DNA from: an uncultured Alistipes sp.
GTDB taxonomy: Bacteria > Bacteroidota > Bacteroidia > Bacteroidales > Rikenellaceae
Direction: 5' to 3'
Length of the DNA stretch: 38,499 bases
NCBI GenBank assembly: GCA_937911745.1
Contig: CALDPX010000006.1
Location: 1-38,499, forward strand
Shown here: positions 22,380 through 29,384 of the stretch, piece by piece
Position numbering within the stretch: position 1 is the stretch's first letter
How the letters are laid out: each line of letters begins with the position of its first letter
Made by a program: the position numbers and the translations under genes
The notes under the pieces: model-generated
Seen by the model: the letters and a program-made list of their open reading frames with translations, nothing else
Told to the model about the DNA's origin: nothing
Database searches by the model: none

Positions 22380-23518
22380 CTGAGTTGTTCGTAGTAGTAA
22401 AGCGTGTGTCCCTCAGCCACTTCGGGGTGCAATATGGCTATAACGTCTGCCAAGACCACATCTGCCCTGAGGGCGCCGCTCTCCCAGAAGTCGCTACCTC
22501 CTGCCGAGGTACCCAGCGCGGTGCAATTGTAGACATTCCCGCTTTTGACCACATCGGTTGAGGCAAACTTGGGGTTGGTGGCAACAAGTTGACTAATAGT
22601 GCGGGCTTCGTTGGGGTTGAGCCAAAAGTCCGCCTGCGAGAGGAATATGTAGGCACTCTCGCCACTTATCGGGCGCGAGGTTGTGCTCTTGCCATCGCTA
22701 CACAGCCACTCGCCACCCGCATCCTCAATGAGTCTTACGATATAGCTCCTGTCGGCAGGCACAAACCACACGTCTTTATAGGGCGAGTTGAGCATCACCT
22801 TCGGGCGACTTGCTATGTCCAACATCCTGAGCCTTAGGCTCTCGTAGCGTTCGGCAATAGTGCCGAAAAGTTCCTCGGCTGTGCCCCTTACATCGAAAAT
22901 CTCGCCCAATGCGACCACCCATTCGCTCTTGCCCAGAGGGGTTGTCTCGGCGTGGTCGGCAATATAAACATAGGGTATTTTCAGTTCCGAGAGTTTGGCG
23001 GTCATTGCGCTATTCTCGCCCGAGGTACCATATATAAATACTACATCGGGGCGTAGTGATGCCAGCACCTCGTAGTTGATATTGCTATCGTAGCCCACCT
23101 CGCGCACCTTGCCCTCGGCAATGCCCTCTGCAATATGGCTGTTGGTGATATACTCCGCACCACTCACACCATAGATGCTTCCCACAGCCCCCAGCGCGTC
23201 CACAAAGGCTATGTGGCTCGATGACATACAAACCACCCTCTCGGGGGCAGCCTCAATCACCATACCTCCGAAGCCTTCGGGGGCCTGCTCGCCATTGCGA
23301 CTGATGAAAACCTCCTTGATGACACCTTCGGCACCCTGCCAGGGTGCAAGAACTCGCAGAACGGTAGAGGCACCCTCGGTGGCGAGAATCTCGAAACCCT
23401 CTGCCGTCATAGGAGTATAGACCGCCTCGCCCCACTCGTATTTTGTGGTACCCTCAGGGCACCCCCACAAGCCTACGAGCGTGACAAATGCAACTATGTA
23501 TCCTGCAACTTTACGCAT
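22376..23518 (-). CDS. ABC importer substrate-binding lipoprotein (FecB/BtuF type)
   Basis: This protein of about 380 residues has a lipoprotein signal with Cys at residue 20 (TLVGLWGC), followed by a unique N-terminal stretch of about 80 residues and a periplasmic-binding-2 domain. That domain starts at ERVVCMSSSHIAFVDALGAVG and includes RPDVVFIYGTSGE. It captures an iron complex or cobalamin and hands it to the permease. I choose the ATG at 23518 (MRKVAGYIV) rather than the one three codons earlier, because a TATCTTTG -7 box occupies 23525-23532 and overlaps the upstream ATG. The transcript then starts almost at the codon itself. Confidence 0.87.
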   Translation of the reverse strand: MRKVAGYIVAFVTLVGLWGCPEGTTKYEWGEAVYTPMTAEGFEILATEGASTVLRVLAPWQGAEGVIKEVFISRNGEQAPEGFGGMVIEAAPERVVCMSSSHIAFVDALGAVGSIYGVSGAEYITNSHIAEGIAEGKVREVGYDSNINYEVLASLRPDVVFIYGTSGENSAMTAKLSELKIPYVYIADHAETTPLGKSEWVVALGEIFDVRGTAEELFGTIAERYESLRLRMLDIASRPKVMLNSPYKDVWFVPADRSYIVRLIEDAGGEWLCSDGKSTTSRPISGESAYIFLSQADFWLNPNEARTISQLVATNPKFASTDVVKSGNVYNCTALGTSAGGSDFWESGALRADVVLADVIAILHPEVAEGHTLYYYEQLR

Positions 23519-23524
23519 AGACCA

Positions 23525-23532
23525 CAAAGATA
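23525..23532 (-). promoter_or_regulatory. -7 box for the importer operon, with heptads in the -33 region
   Basis: TATCTTTG on the - strand ends 6 bases before the ATG at 23518. Instead of a TTTG box, the -33 region carries about three AACTTTC-like heptads (23533-23560). Confidence 0.55.
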
Positions 23533-23560
23533 GAGTTAAAAGTTGAAAGTTGAAAGTTGA
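23533..23560 (-). repeat. AACTTTC heptads upstream of the importer operon
   Basis: On the - strand two AACTTTC units and a diverged AACTTTT-AACTC unit run straight into the -7 box. Copy-number change would shift promoter spacing in 7-base steps. Confidence 0.65.
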
Positions 23561-23568
23561 GAAATAAA

Positions 23569-23599
23569 AAAAATCCCCCTCGATATTGAGGGGGATTTT
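23569..23599 (-). terminator. Intrinsic terminator for desulfoferrodoxin
   Basis: AAAATCCCCCTC pairs with GAGGGGGATTTT around a 6-base loop with T-runs in both directions. On the - strand it lies about 100 bases after the desulfoferrodoxin stop and directly before the importer promoter. Confidence 0.85.
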
Positions 23600-23605
23600 T
23601 TGAAT

Positions 23606-23695
23606 TTTCGCAAATGCGATTAAGCGAGAGCAGAGGCTACTTGCAGACTATGCCGAGCGGGAGCATTTTAGACAAAACTCTGTTTTGTCAATTCT
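23606..23695 (-). repeat. Two-hairpin 3' repeat, copy 2 (after the desulfoferrodoxin stop)
   Basis: On the - strand, right after TAG, it reads AGAATTGAC and then a hairpin with arms GACAAAAC and GTTTTGTC. CTAAAATGCTCCCGCTCGGC follows, then a less regular middle, and it ends CTCTCGCTTAATCGCATTTG. It aligns along its length with 15648-15742, where the first stem is a different sequence. Confidence 0.78.
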
Positions 23696-24070
23696 CTACA
23701 ACTCGGTCTTCCACAAGCCGTGGAGGTTGCAGTATTCGTAAACCGCAACGGGTTTCCTGCCACATACGCACACCTCTGCTACGGGTTTGTCCGTAAGGTC
23801 GATGCGTGTGCCGCCGTCCTCAAACTCCACATACACAAAGGCGATGTGGTGCTCGGGGAGCATTGGGTGCTCGGTGCTGCCTACCTTGATGCGCAACTTG
23901 CAGTCGTCAACTTTCTCCACCACGGGGAGGTGTTTCTCTACGCTTGCCTCAACGGTGCCGGGGATGAGTTCGGTCATCTTCTCGCCACAGCAAAAAGGAG
24001 TTACTTTGCCATCTACTGCCTTGATAATCACGTTACCACAATGATTACACTTATAAAACTTGGTTGCCAT
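23696..24070 (-). CDS. Desulfoferrodoxin (superoxide reductase)
   Basis: A 124-residue, two-iron superoxide reductase that reduces superoxide to peroxide without releasing oxygen, a defence common in anaerobes. The N-terminal desulforedoxin-like centre has Cys at 8, 11, 27 and 28 (YKCNHCG, FCCGE). The catalytic centre has EKHLP (His47), the HPM and EHHI histidines (GSTEHPMLPEHHIAFV) and the C-terminal CNLHGLW with the Cys thiolate ligand and final His. Both iron sites look complete, so this is the 1Fe-plus-1Fe class. It has its own promoter (24121-24152) and terminator, hence monocistronic. Confidence 0.95.
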   Translation of the reverse strand: MATKFYKCNHCGNVIIKAVDGKVTPFCCGEKMTELIPGTVEASVEKHLPVVEKVDDCKLRIKVGSTEHPMLPEHHIAFVYVEFEDGGTRIDLTDKPVAEVCVCGRKPVAVYEYCNLHGLWKTEL

Positions 24071-24120
24071 ATTTTCAGTTGTTTTTATTTGTTAAACTTG
24101 TTATTCGTATTTCTTTGTTA

Positions 24121-24152
24121 CAAAGATAATACCAACGAATCAAAAAATCAAA
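24121..24152 (-). promoter_or_regulatory. Promoter for desulfoferrodoxin
   Basis: On the - strand TTTG (24149-24152), 20 bases and TATCTTTG (24121-24128). Leader about 45 bases. Confidence 0.72.
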
Positions 24153-24218
24153 TCGGAAATTTTTATGATGCGATAAGTTATTCTTATGAGTCTTGTGGAG
24201 GTCGGGAGGAAAACAAAA

Positions 24219-24244
24219 CGAGGACTGCAATTTTGCAGTCCTCG
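24219..24244 (-). terminator. Terminator after tRNA-Met
   Basis: A perfect 12-bp palindrome CGAGGACTGCAA/TTGCAGTCCTCG with a 2-base centre lies 4 bases after the tRNA; on the - strand a TTTTGTTTT tail follows. Confidence 0.85.
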
Positions 24245-24248
24245 TTGT

Positions 24249-24325
24249 TGGTAGCGAGACCCAGGATTGAACTGGGGACCTCATGATTATGAATCATGCG
24301 CTCTAACCAGCTGAGCTATCTCGCC
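24249..24325 (-). tRNA. tRNA-Met (CAT), elongator-like
   Basis: The acceptor is GGCGAGA/TCTCGCT, the anticodon stem-loop CATGA-TTCATAA-TCATG with anticodon CAT, the T-loop TTCAATC and CCA is encoded. The paired 1-72 end argues against an initiator. A CAT-bearing Ile tRNA (lysidine type) cannot be fully excluded. Confidence 0.92.
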
Positions 24326-24344
24326 GTTTGCTCGAAAAGCGGTG

Positions 24345-24375
24345 CAAAGATAACGCTTTATTTTTCCCCTGCAAA
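24345..24375 (-). promoter_or_regulatory. Promoter for tRNA-Met
   Basis: On the - strand TTTG (24372-24375), 19 bases and TATCTTTG (24345-24352), about 20 bases before the tRNA. Confidence 0.75.
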
Positions 24376-24425
24376 TTTTTTTAAGGTATTTTTTTTGCAT
24401 AGCAACCACTAAAAGAGTTTTTGCT

Positions 24426-25094
24426 ATGAAAAAGAACCTATCACAGAGCCCCGTACGATTGCTCGACGGGCTCGCTATTTTTGCAAGTTTATTGTTGCTG
24501 TTTTCGCTCTCTGTCGATATTGTCGAGCGCAAAACCTACATCCTCTCGGCAGGCGTTGAGGAATTACAACTCTTCGTTTGTATGATATTTATTATCGATT
24601 ATGTGGTGCAGACAATGATGGCGCGTAATCCCAACCGCTACTTCCGCCGCAACATCCTGCTGCTACTCGTTTCGATACCCTATTTGAATATGTTGGAGTG
24701 GGGTGGGGCGGAACTACCCAAGGGGCTCTACATAGTGCTCAAATGTCTGCCTATGGTACGAGGTGCGGTGGGCGTCTACCAACTCATCGACTATGTTACT
24801 CCTTCGCGTGTTAGCGCCATAATGTGGAGTTATATAGTTCTCATCATACTCTTTACCTATCTTTCGTCGCTCATATTCTACTCCTACGAGGAAGTGGTAA
24901 ATAGTGCCGTAGATAACTTCGGTACAGCCCTCTGGTGGGCGGGGCTTAACGTTACGACGGTTGGCGCACCGCTCTTTGCGGTCACTCCCGTTGGTAAGAT
25001 ACTTACAGTGTTGCTGCCCGCTATGGGTATGATACTCTTCCCGCTGCTTACGGTATATGTTACCCACCTTGTGCAGAGGAGTAGAGTGCGTTAG
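24426..25094 (+). CDS. Ion-channel-like membrane protein with altered selectivity filter
   Basis: A 222-residue polytopic protein laid out like a small voltage-gated-type channel: hydrophobic segments near 15-32, 46-64, 77-90, 130-151 and 191-213, with a pore-helix/filter region between the last two. The pore reads GTALWWAGLNVTTVGAPLFAVTPVGK (166-191, cited here in pieces: ALWWAGLNV, TTVGAPL at 177-183, VTPVGK). In K+ channels the matching stretch is TTVGYGD. The TVG is kept but YGD is replaced by APL. The expected S4 lacks the regular Arg spacing. It is monocistronic; ion specificity is uncertain and it may not be K+ selective. Confidence 0.78.
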   Translation: MKKNLSQSPVRLLDGLAIFASLLLLFSLSVDIVERKTYILSAGVEELQLFVCMIFIIDYVVQTMMARNPNRYFRRNILLLLVSIPYLNMLEWGGAELPKGLYIVLKCLPMVRGAVGVYQLIDYVTPSRVSAIMWSYIVLIILFTYLSSLIFYSYEEVVNSAVDNFGTALWWAGLNVTTVGAPLFAVTPVGKILTVLLPAMGMILFPLLTVYVTHLVQRSRVR

Positions 25095-25169
25095 GGCTTT
25101 GATTTCCCTTTAATAAAAAAGTGTGTATTTCGTAATTCCAATGAGTTGAAATTAATGAAGCTCACGTCG

Positions 25170-25226
25170 ATTTTTTTTTGGGGGGGGACAATAAATTATT
25201 TGGGCTCGGCAGTTTTGCCGAGCCCA
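25170..25226. other. T9-G8 homopolymer tract and hairpin between the channel gene and thiL
   Basis: Nine T followed by eight G (25171-25187) is unique in the window. An 11-bp hairpin TGGGCTCGGCA/TGCCGAGCCCA (25201-25226) follows; it could terminate the convergent genes but has no strong T-run on either side. Confidence 0.6.
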
Positions 25227-25251
25227 CGATTTTGACATACATAGTTAGGCG

Positions 25252-26274
25252 TTATTTGCTCGTTGCAAAGCCTGGTGCGGTTAGGGGCAGTTCGCCGCCC
25301 TCGGGGGTGACGAGCACTGCGCCTCGTTCGGTGATGTGACCAATGACATCCACACCGCCAAAGTGCAGCACTTTATCCCTCATCTCCAACGGAACGGTAA
25401 AAAGGAGTTCGTAGTCCTCGCCACCGTTGAGCATAGCCACAATGGGGTCGGCGTGGAGTTCCTCTGCCATTGCACGAGTCTCGGCAGCGATGGGTATGCG
25501 CTCCAAGTAGAGCCTTACGCCACATCCCGACGCCTTGCAGAGTTGCAGAGCATCCGAAGCCAAACCATCTGTGAGGTCTATCATTGACGAGGGGATGATA
25601 CCCTCCTGCTCCAAAGCCTTCACAATATCGGTCCTCAGGTCGGGTTTGAGCCAGCGACGTAGGATATATTCGTGCCCCTTAAAGTCGGGCGTTGGGTTGG
25701 GATGACCATCCAAAGCAATGCGCTCACGTTCCAAGAGGTGAAGTCCCATATAGGCAGCTCCCAGGTCGCTGGTGATGCACACAAGGTCATTGACCTTGGC
25801 TCCCGAGCGTCGCACAAGCCTCTCCTTTGCCACATAGCCCACAGCCGTAACACTCAGAGCAAGACCATTAATCGAAGCCGTAGTGTCGCCACCCACAAGA
25901 TCTATGGAGTATTCCTTGCACGCAGCCCTAATGCCCTCGTACAACTCTTCGAGATGCTCTACTGCAAAGCGTGCCGACACGCCTATCGAAACGGTCACTT
26001 GGCGTGGTGTGCCGTTCATTGCGATGATGTCGCTTGCGCCTGCTACAACCAACTTATAGCCAAGGTGTTTGAGAGGAAAATAAGTGAGGTCGAAGTGTAC
26101 GCCTTCGAGCATCATCTCGGTCGAAAGCAGCATATATCCCTCGCCCGCATCTATCACTGCGGCGTCGTCGCCTATGCCTACAATACTGCTCTGTTGAATA
26201 CACTCCACACTGCTTGTTAGGCGGTCTATGAGCCCAAAGTGCCCCAACTCGGAAATTTCTGTACGTTTGCTCAT
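25252..26274 (-). CDS. thiL: Thiamine-monophosphate kinase
   Basis: ThiL phosphorylates thiamine monophosphate to thiamine diphosphate. The protein is full length (340 residues) with the AIR-synthase-like fold: GIGDDAAV (about 33-40), STEMMLEGVHFD (the Mg/phosphate-binding region), GDTTAS (about 118-123), DLTDGLASDALQLC (about 212-225) and NGGEDYELLFTV near the C-terminus. It is divergent from adk with a compact shared promoter region (26307-26367). No TPP riboswitch is visible in the short leader. Identification is secure. Confidence 0.95.
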   Translation of the reverse strand: MSKRTEISELGHFGLIDRLTSSVECIQQSSIVGIGDDAAVIDAGEGYMLLSTEMMLEGVHFDLTYFPLKHLGYKLVVAGASDIIAMNGTPRQVTVSIGVSARFAVEHLEELYEGIRAACKEYSIDLVGGDTTASINGLALSVTAVGYVAKERLVRRSGAKVNDLVCITSDLGAAYMGLHLLERERIALDGHPNPTPDFKGHEYILRRWLKPDLRTDIVKALEQEGIIPSSMIDLTDGLASDALQLCKASGCGVRLYLERIPIAAETRAMAEELHADPIVAMLNGGEDYELLFTVPLEMRDKVLHFGGVDVIGHITERGAVLVTPEGGELPLTAPGFATSK

Positions 26275-26306
26275 ACTCTTTTGTCGCTCAATGATTGAAT
26301 TTTTGG

Positions 26307-26314
26307 CAAAGATA
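26307..26314 (-). promoter_or_regulatory. -7 box for thiL
   Basis: TATCTTTG on the - strand, 33 bases before the start; the -33 box is not evident. Confidence 0.45.
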
Positions 26315-26359
26315 ATAAAATTTTTAAGTAACGAGGGGGATTATTCTCGGATTAATGTG

Positions 26360-26367
26360 TATATTTG
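26360..26367 (+). promoter_or_regulatory. -7 box for adk
   Basis: TATATTTG matches the consensus exactly and lies 35 bases before the ATG; no good TTTG is seen at the expected distance. Confidence 0.5.
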
Positions 26368-26402
26368 CGCTCGTGAAATTAAAAATCACGTTTTCGGCGT
26401 AA

Positions 26403-26978
26403 ATGAAAAATATAGTACTTTTTGGACCTCCAGGAGCAGGAAAAGGCACCCAGGCGGTAAAGTTGGTTGAGAAGTATGGCTTTAACCACATCTCAACCGG
26501 TCAGGTCATTCGTAATGAAGTGAGCGCTCAGACGCCCGCAGGCAAAAGAGTGGAGGAGTGTATCGCACGAGGCGAGTTTGCTCCCGATGACCTTGTAATT
26601 GAGATTGTTAAGCACTTTATGGCCACCCACCAAGATGTGGAGGGTAGTATCTTTGACGGTTTTCCCCGCAACACATATCAGGCAGAGCAGTTCGACCTCT
26701 TGATGGAGGAGTGGAATAGCAAAGTGGACGTTATGCTCTCGCTTGAAGTGCCCGAGGAGGAACTCATACAGCGACTCTTGCTAAGAGGCAAGGATAGCGG
26801 TAGAGCAGACGACGCCTCGGAGGAGGTCATCCGTAACCGCATACGCATCTACAACGAGCAGACGGCACCACTTGCAGACTACTATGCAAAGCAGGGTAAG
26901 CACGTTGCCATTAACGGTGTGGGCACGGTAGAGGAGATTTTCGCCCGCCTCTGCGAAGCAGTCGATAAACTCGAATAG
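26403..26978 (+). CDS. adk: Adenylate kinase (short form)
   Basis: Adk interconverts ATP plus AMP with two ADP. The 191-residue protein has the P-loop GPPGAGKGT (8-16), the AMP-binding STGQVIRNE block, the FDGFPRN motif (about 80-86) and the RADD catalytic-lid segment (GRADDASEEVIRNRI). It is the short form without the zinc-bearing lid insert, as is common in this phylum. It ends two bases before an AAAATTC heptad array and a strong terminator at 27012. Confidence 0.96.
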   Translation: MKNIVLFGPPGAGKGTQAVKLVEKYGFNHISTGQVIRNEVSAQTPAGKRVEECIARGEFAPDDLVIEIVKHFMATHQDVEGSIFDGFPRNTYQAEQFDLLMEEWNSKVDVMLSLEVPEEELIQRLLLRGKDSGRADDASEEVIRNRIRIYNEQTAPLADYYAKQGKHVAINGVGTVEEIFARLCEAVDKLE

Positions 26979-27010
26979 AATTCAAAATGCAAAATTCAAA
27001 ATTCAAAATT
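26979..27010 (+). repeat. AAAATTC heptads after adk
   Basis: Units AAAATGC, AAAATTC, AAAATTC and AAAATTT follow the adk stop. It is another 7-bp array at a gene boundary, with a unit different from the ATTGAGA type. Confidence 0.7.
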
Positions 27011-27011
27011 T

Positions 27012-27045
27012 AGGTGCGGTTGCTTTTGCAGCCGCACCTTTTTTG
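27012..27045 (+). terminator. Intrinsic terminator for adk
   Basis: AGGTGCGGTTGC pairs with GCAGCCGCACCT (one wobble) around a TTTT loop and is followed by a T6 run. Confidence 0.88.
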
Positions 27046-27050
27046 GACAG

Positions 27051-27097
27051 ACCTCTCCCGCCTTCGGCACCCTCCCCTAACTCAGGGGAGGGAGTTC
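27051..27097 (-). repeat. Short interspersed inverted repeat, second copy
   Basis: ACCTCTCCCGCC and CCCTCCCCTAACTCAGGGG are the reverse complement of the 3191-3237 element; copies face opposite ways. Function unknown. Confidence 0.65.
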
Positions 27098-27104
27098 CCT
27101 AAGC

Positions 27105-27353
27105 AGAAAAAAAACGCCGATGACGAGGCAGATGCAAGGCATACGAGAAAGCGGAGGCCGCAGTTTGCCTTCCCCAAGCAGTAAAATCGCAGAGAACGGA
27201 GGGATTTTTGTGCCAAACCCAAGACCTAACGCGAGTAGAATATCGCTGAGGGAATTTTTTGCGAAATAAGAAGGCGGCTCCGCAGTTTACTGAGCGTAAA
27301 TGAGGAAGCCGCCTTTGAAATTTGGTGAAAAATTCACCAGCGAGATTCACTCG
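27105..27353 (-). repeat. Modular 3' hairpin repeat, locus C (downstream of pfp)
   Basis: Read from the pfp stop on the - strand it shows small hairpins GCGAG/CTCGC and GGTGAA/TTCACC, then the large hairpin with arms AAGGCGGCTTCC and GGAGCCGCCTT around the core TCATTTACGCTCAGTAAAC. It continues with TTTGGCACAAAAATCCCTCC and a degenerate second unit. No reliable gene lies in this stretch. Confidence 0.75.
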
Positions 27354-28586
27354 CTACCAATTCAAGATGCGCTTAAAATCATAATCCTCAGGATTAGCAA
27401 CATAAGCCTTTGCAGCCTCGTAATCCTCGGGGGTAATGTAGCAAAGAATGTTGTTTACCAAGCCCTGGAACTGGTCGCCATCGGGATTAACCAAACGGGG
27501 AGGAATCTTGCCGGTGGTGGGGTCTTGGAGGTCTTTGAGGTAGAGTTGGCTAATCTGACCATCCTGAGCCACATAGACCATACAGCCGGTCTTACCCTCG
27601 CTGAACAGTTTGTAGACACCCATACCGAGTGTGGTGCAATACAACAGGTCGCTTGCAACGGGAGTCTGGCAACGTACCTCGTAGCCAATCTCTACGGGAC
27701 GCGATTTAACCTTGATTTTGAGTGCTTTGAGTTTCTTCTCCAAAATCTCGTTGAAGACGTGAGCCTTCGACACCTTGCCAAGTTCGGGGTGACCGTGCTC
27801 ATCGTAGGAGAAGTTCACACCTGCGTTCTTAATCTCCTCGTCCGAGAGGCTGTGGAATACGCCCTCCGACACCATTGCTGCGCCGTAGTCCATACCCATG
27901 ATTTTACGCTTAATGATGGACGAGATAACGAGGTTTACAATCTTGTCGATGGTGATCTCGGTCTTGTTGAACATCTCGGGGATGACAATCATAGGATAGT
28001 GGCAAGCAGCACCAATACCGCAAGCCAAGTGACCTGCCGAGCGACCCATAGCGGCGATGATGAACCAGTTGCCGCTGGTGCGAGCATCCGAGTAGACAGC
28101 CCTACCAATCACAGCACCCTTGTCCATTGCCGACTCGTAGCCAAAGGTGGGAGCACCCGCGGGCAGAGGAAGGTCGTTGTCGATGGTCTTGGGAACATGG
28201 ATGTTGGCGATGGGGTACTTCTTGGCTTCGAGGAACTTAGCGATACGGTTTGCTGTCGAAGCAGTGTCGTCGCCACCTACGGTAACAAGCAGTTTAATGT
28301 TGTTATCCTGGAAGAATTTGAGGTTGAAGTTGTTCTCAAAATCTGCATCGGTGGGTTTGAAACGGCTCATTTGGAGGTACGAACCGCCCTGATTGAAGAT
28401 GTCGTCTGCACGACGGAAGTCGATATCCTCGTAGCGGGCATCAGACTTGAAAAGACCGGTGTAGCCCTCGTGAAGACCGATTACACGGTAACCTTTGGTG
28501 ATGAAAGTTTTGGCAACTGAGCCCACAACGGTGTTCATACCGGGAGCAGGACCGCCACCTGTAAGAATAGCAATTGCTTGTTTCAT
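27354..28586 (-). CDS. pfp: Phosphofructokinase, predicted PPi-dependent
   Basis: A 410-residue enzyme of the phosphofructokinase family that phosphorylates fructose 6-phosphate to the 1,6-bisphosphate. The donor is predicted to be pyrophosphate rather than ATP: the motif at 104-108 is GGDDT, with Asp where ATP enzymes have Gly (GGDGS), and 132-138 is PKTIDND, with Lys where ATP enzymes have Gly. PPi use makes the step reversible. GGGPAPGMN at the start and the later MGRSAGHLACG block are typical of the family. It is the only gene on this strand between adk and a DUF4294 gene, and its stop is followed by the 3' hairpin repeat. Confidence 0.92.
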   Translation of the reverse strand: MKQAIAILTGGGPAPGMNTVVGSVAKTFITKGYRVIGLHEGYTGLFKSDARYEDIDFRRADDIFNQGGSYLQMSRFKPTDADFENNFNLKFFQDNNIKLLVTVGGDDTASTANRIAKFLEAKKYPIANIHVPKTIDNDLPLPAGAPTFGYESAMDKGAVIGRAVYSDARTSGNWFIIAAMGRSAGHLACGIGAACHYPMIVIPEMFNKTEITIDKIVNLVISSIIKRKIMGMDYGAAMVSEGVFHSLSDEEIKNAGVNFSYDEHGHPELGKVSKAHVFNEILEKKLKALKIKVKSRPVEIGYEVRCQTPVASDLLYCTTLGMGVYKLFSEGKTGCMVYVAQDGQISQLYLKDLQDPTTGKIPPRLVNPDGDQFQGLVNNILCYITPEDYEAAKAYVANPEDYDFKRILNW

Positions 28587-28655
28587 AAGTGTTTATATTA
28601 ATAGTTCAACGTGTTCTGTTGTATGCTTGGTAGTACTTTCCTCCAACCAAGCATA

Positions 28656-28663
28656 CAAAGGTA
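28656..28663 (-). promoter_or_regulatory. -7 box for pfp
   Basis: TACCTTTG on the - strand, 70 bases upstream of the start. A TTTG at 28675-28678 is too close (11 bases) to be a normal -33 box. Confidence 0.4.
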
Positions 28664-28756
28664 AGAACATTTTTCAAATTTTTTAATAATCTCGGCGATT
28701 TTTTAAGTTATTTAAGACTCTTAGCCTTGTGGAAAATATAATAAGCAAAAAAACGT

Positions 28757-28764
28757 TATATTTG
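28757..28764 (+). promoter_or_regulatory. -7 box immediately before the DUF4294 gene
   Basis: TATATTTG ends 5 bases before the ATG at 28770, so the predicted transcript starts at or next to the start codon and the message would be leaderless. Confidence 0.55.
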
Positions 28765-28769
28765 CACAA

Positions 28770-29384
28770 ATGAAACGCTTGGGGTTGATAGTAGCTTTGG
28801 TGTTATGCGTGGTGGGCGAGGCAGAGGCTCAGCGGTCACGTACTCCTCGCAGCGTTCCGTACTCTCGCTATGGTGGTGGGTATATTGCGGGTACGGAGGT
28901 CGACCACATAACGGGCGACACCGCCTATGTTGTGCAACTATCCGACATCATAGAGTTCAAATCCATTGGCGACATAAAGCGTCACAAGCGACTGATACGC
29001 AACGTAAAAGCCGTATATCCCTATGCCGTGGATGCCCGCAACCTCTTTCGTGAACTTACAGCACAACTTGACACCATAACGTCGGAAAAGGAGCGTAATA
29101 GAATTACTAAGGCTCTCGAAAAAGAGCTCATTAGGCGATATACCCCTGTGCTCGAAAAGATGACCTACTCGCAGGGCAAGATACTCATACGCCTCATAGA
29201 TCGCGAGACGGAGCGTACCTCGTATCAGATTTTGGAGGAGTTTCGCGGTAAATTTGCCGCCAAATTTTGGAACACCATCGCCCGCATCTTCCGAGCCAAT
29301 CTAAAACAAGAGTATGACCCCACGCAAGGTGAAGATAAACTCATCGAGCAAATCATCATTCTCTACGAGGCAGGGCTACTGTAA
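28770..29384 (+). CDS. DUF4294 family exported protein
   Basis: A 204-residue protein with a signal peptide (residues 1-20, ending GEAEAQ) and a conserved helical domain (about 70-185) carrying VKAVYPYAVDARNLFREL and YSQGKILIRLIDRETERTSYQILEEFRG (quoted in parts). That pattern is typical of DUF4294, a family widespread in Bacteroidetes with no known function. It is probably envelope-located. A TATATTTG box ends 5 bases before the ATG, so there is no room for a ribosome-binding site if the promoter is real. Downstream is repeat locus D; topA converges on it. Confidence 0.85.
   Translation: MKRLGLIVALVLCVVGEAEAQRSRTPRSVPYSRYGGGYIAGTEVDHITGDTAYVVQLSDIIEFKSIGDIKRHKRLIRNVKAVYPYAVDARNLFRELTAQLDTITSEKERNRITKALEKELIRRYTPVLEKMTYSQGKILIRLIDRETERTSYQILEEFRGKFAAKFWNTIARIFRANLKQEYDPTQGEDKLIEQIIILYEAGLL

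Noticed and set aside
26275..26402. TPP riboswitch upstream of thiL
   Set aside because: The leader is only about 30 bases and lacks the conserved riboswitch motifs.
27300..28520. A 406-residue open frame antisense to pfp
   Set aside because: It mirrors the pfp gene; the pfp motifs are intact on the other strand and this frame has no recognisable domain or ribosome site.
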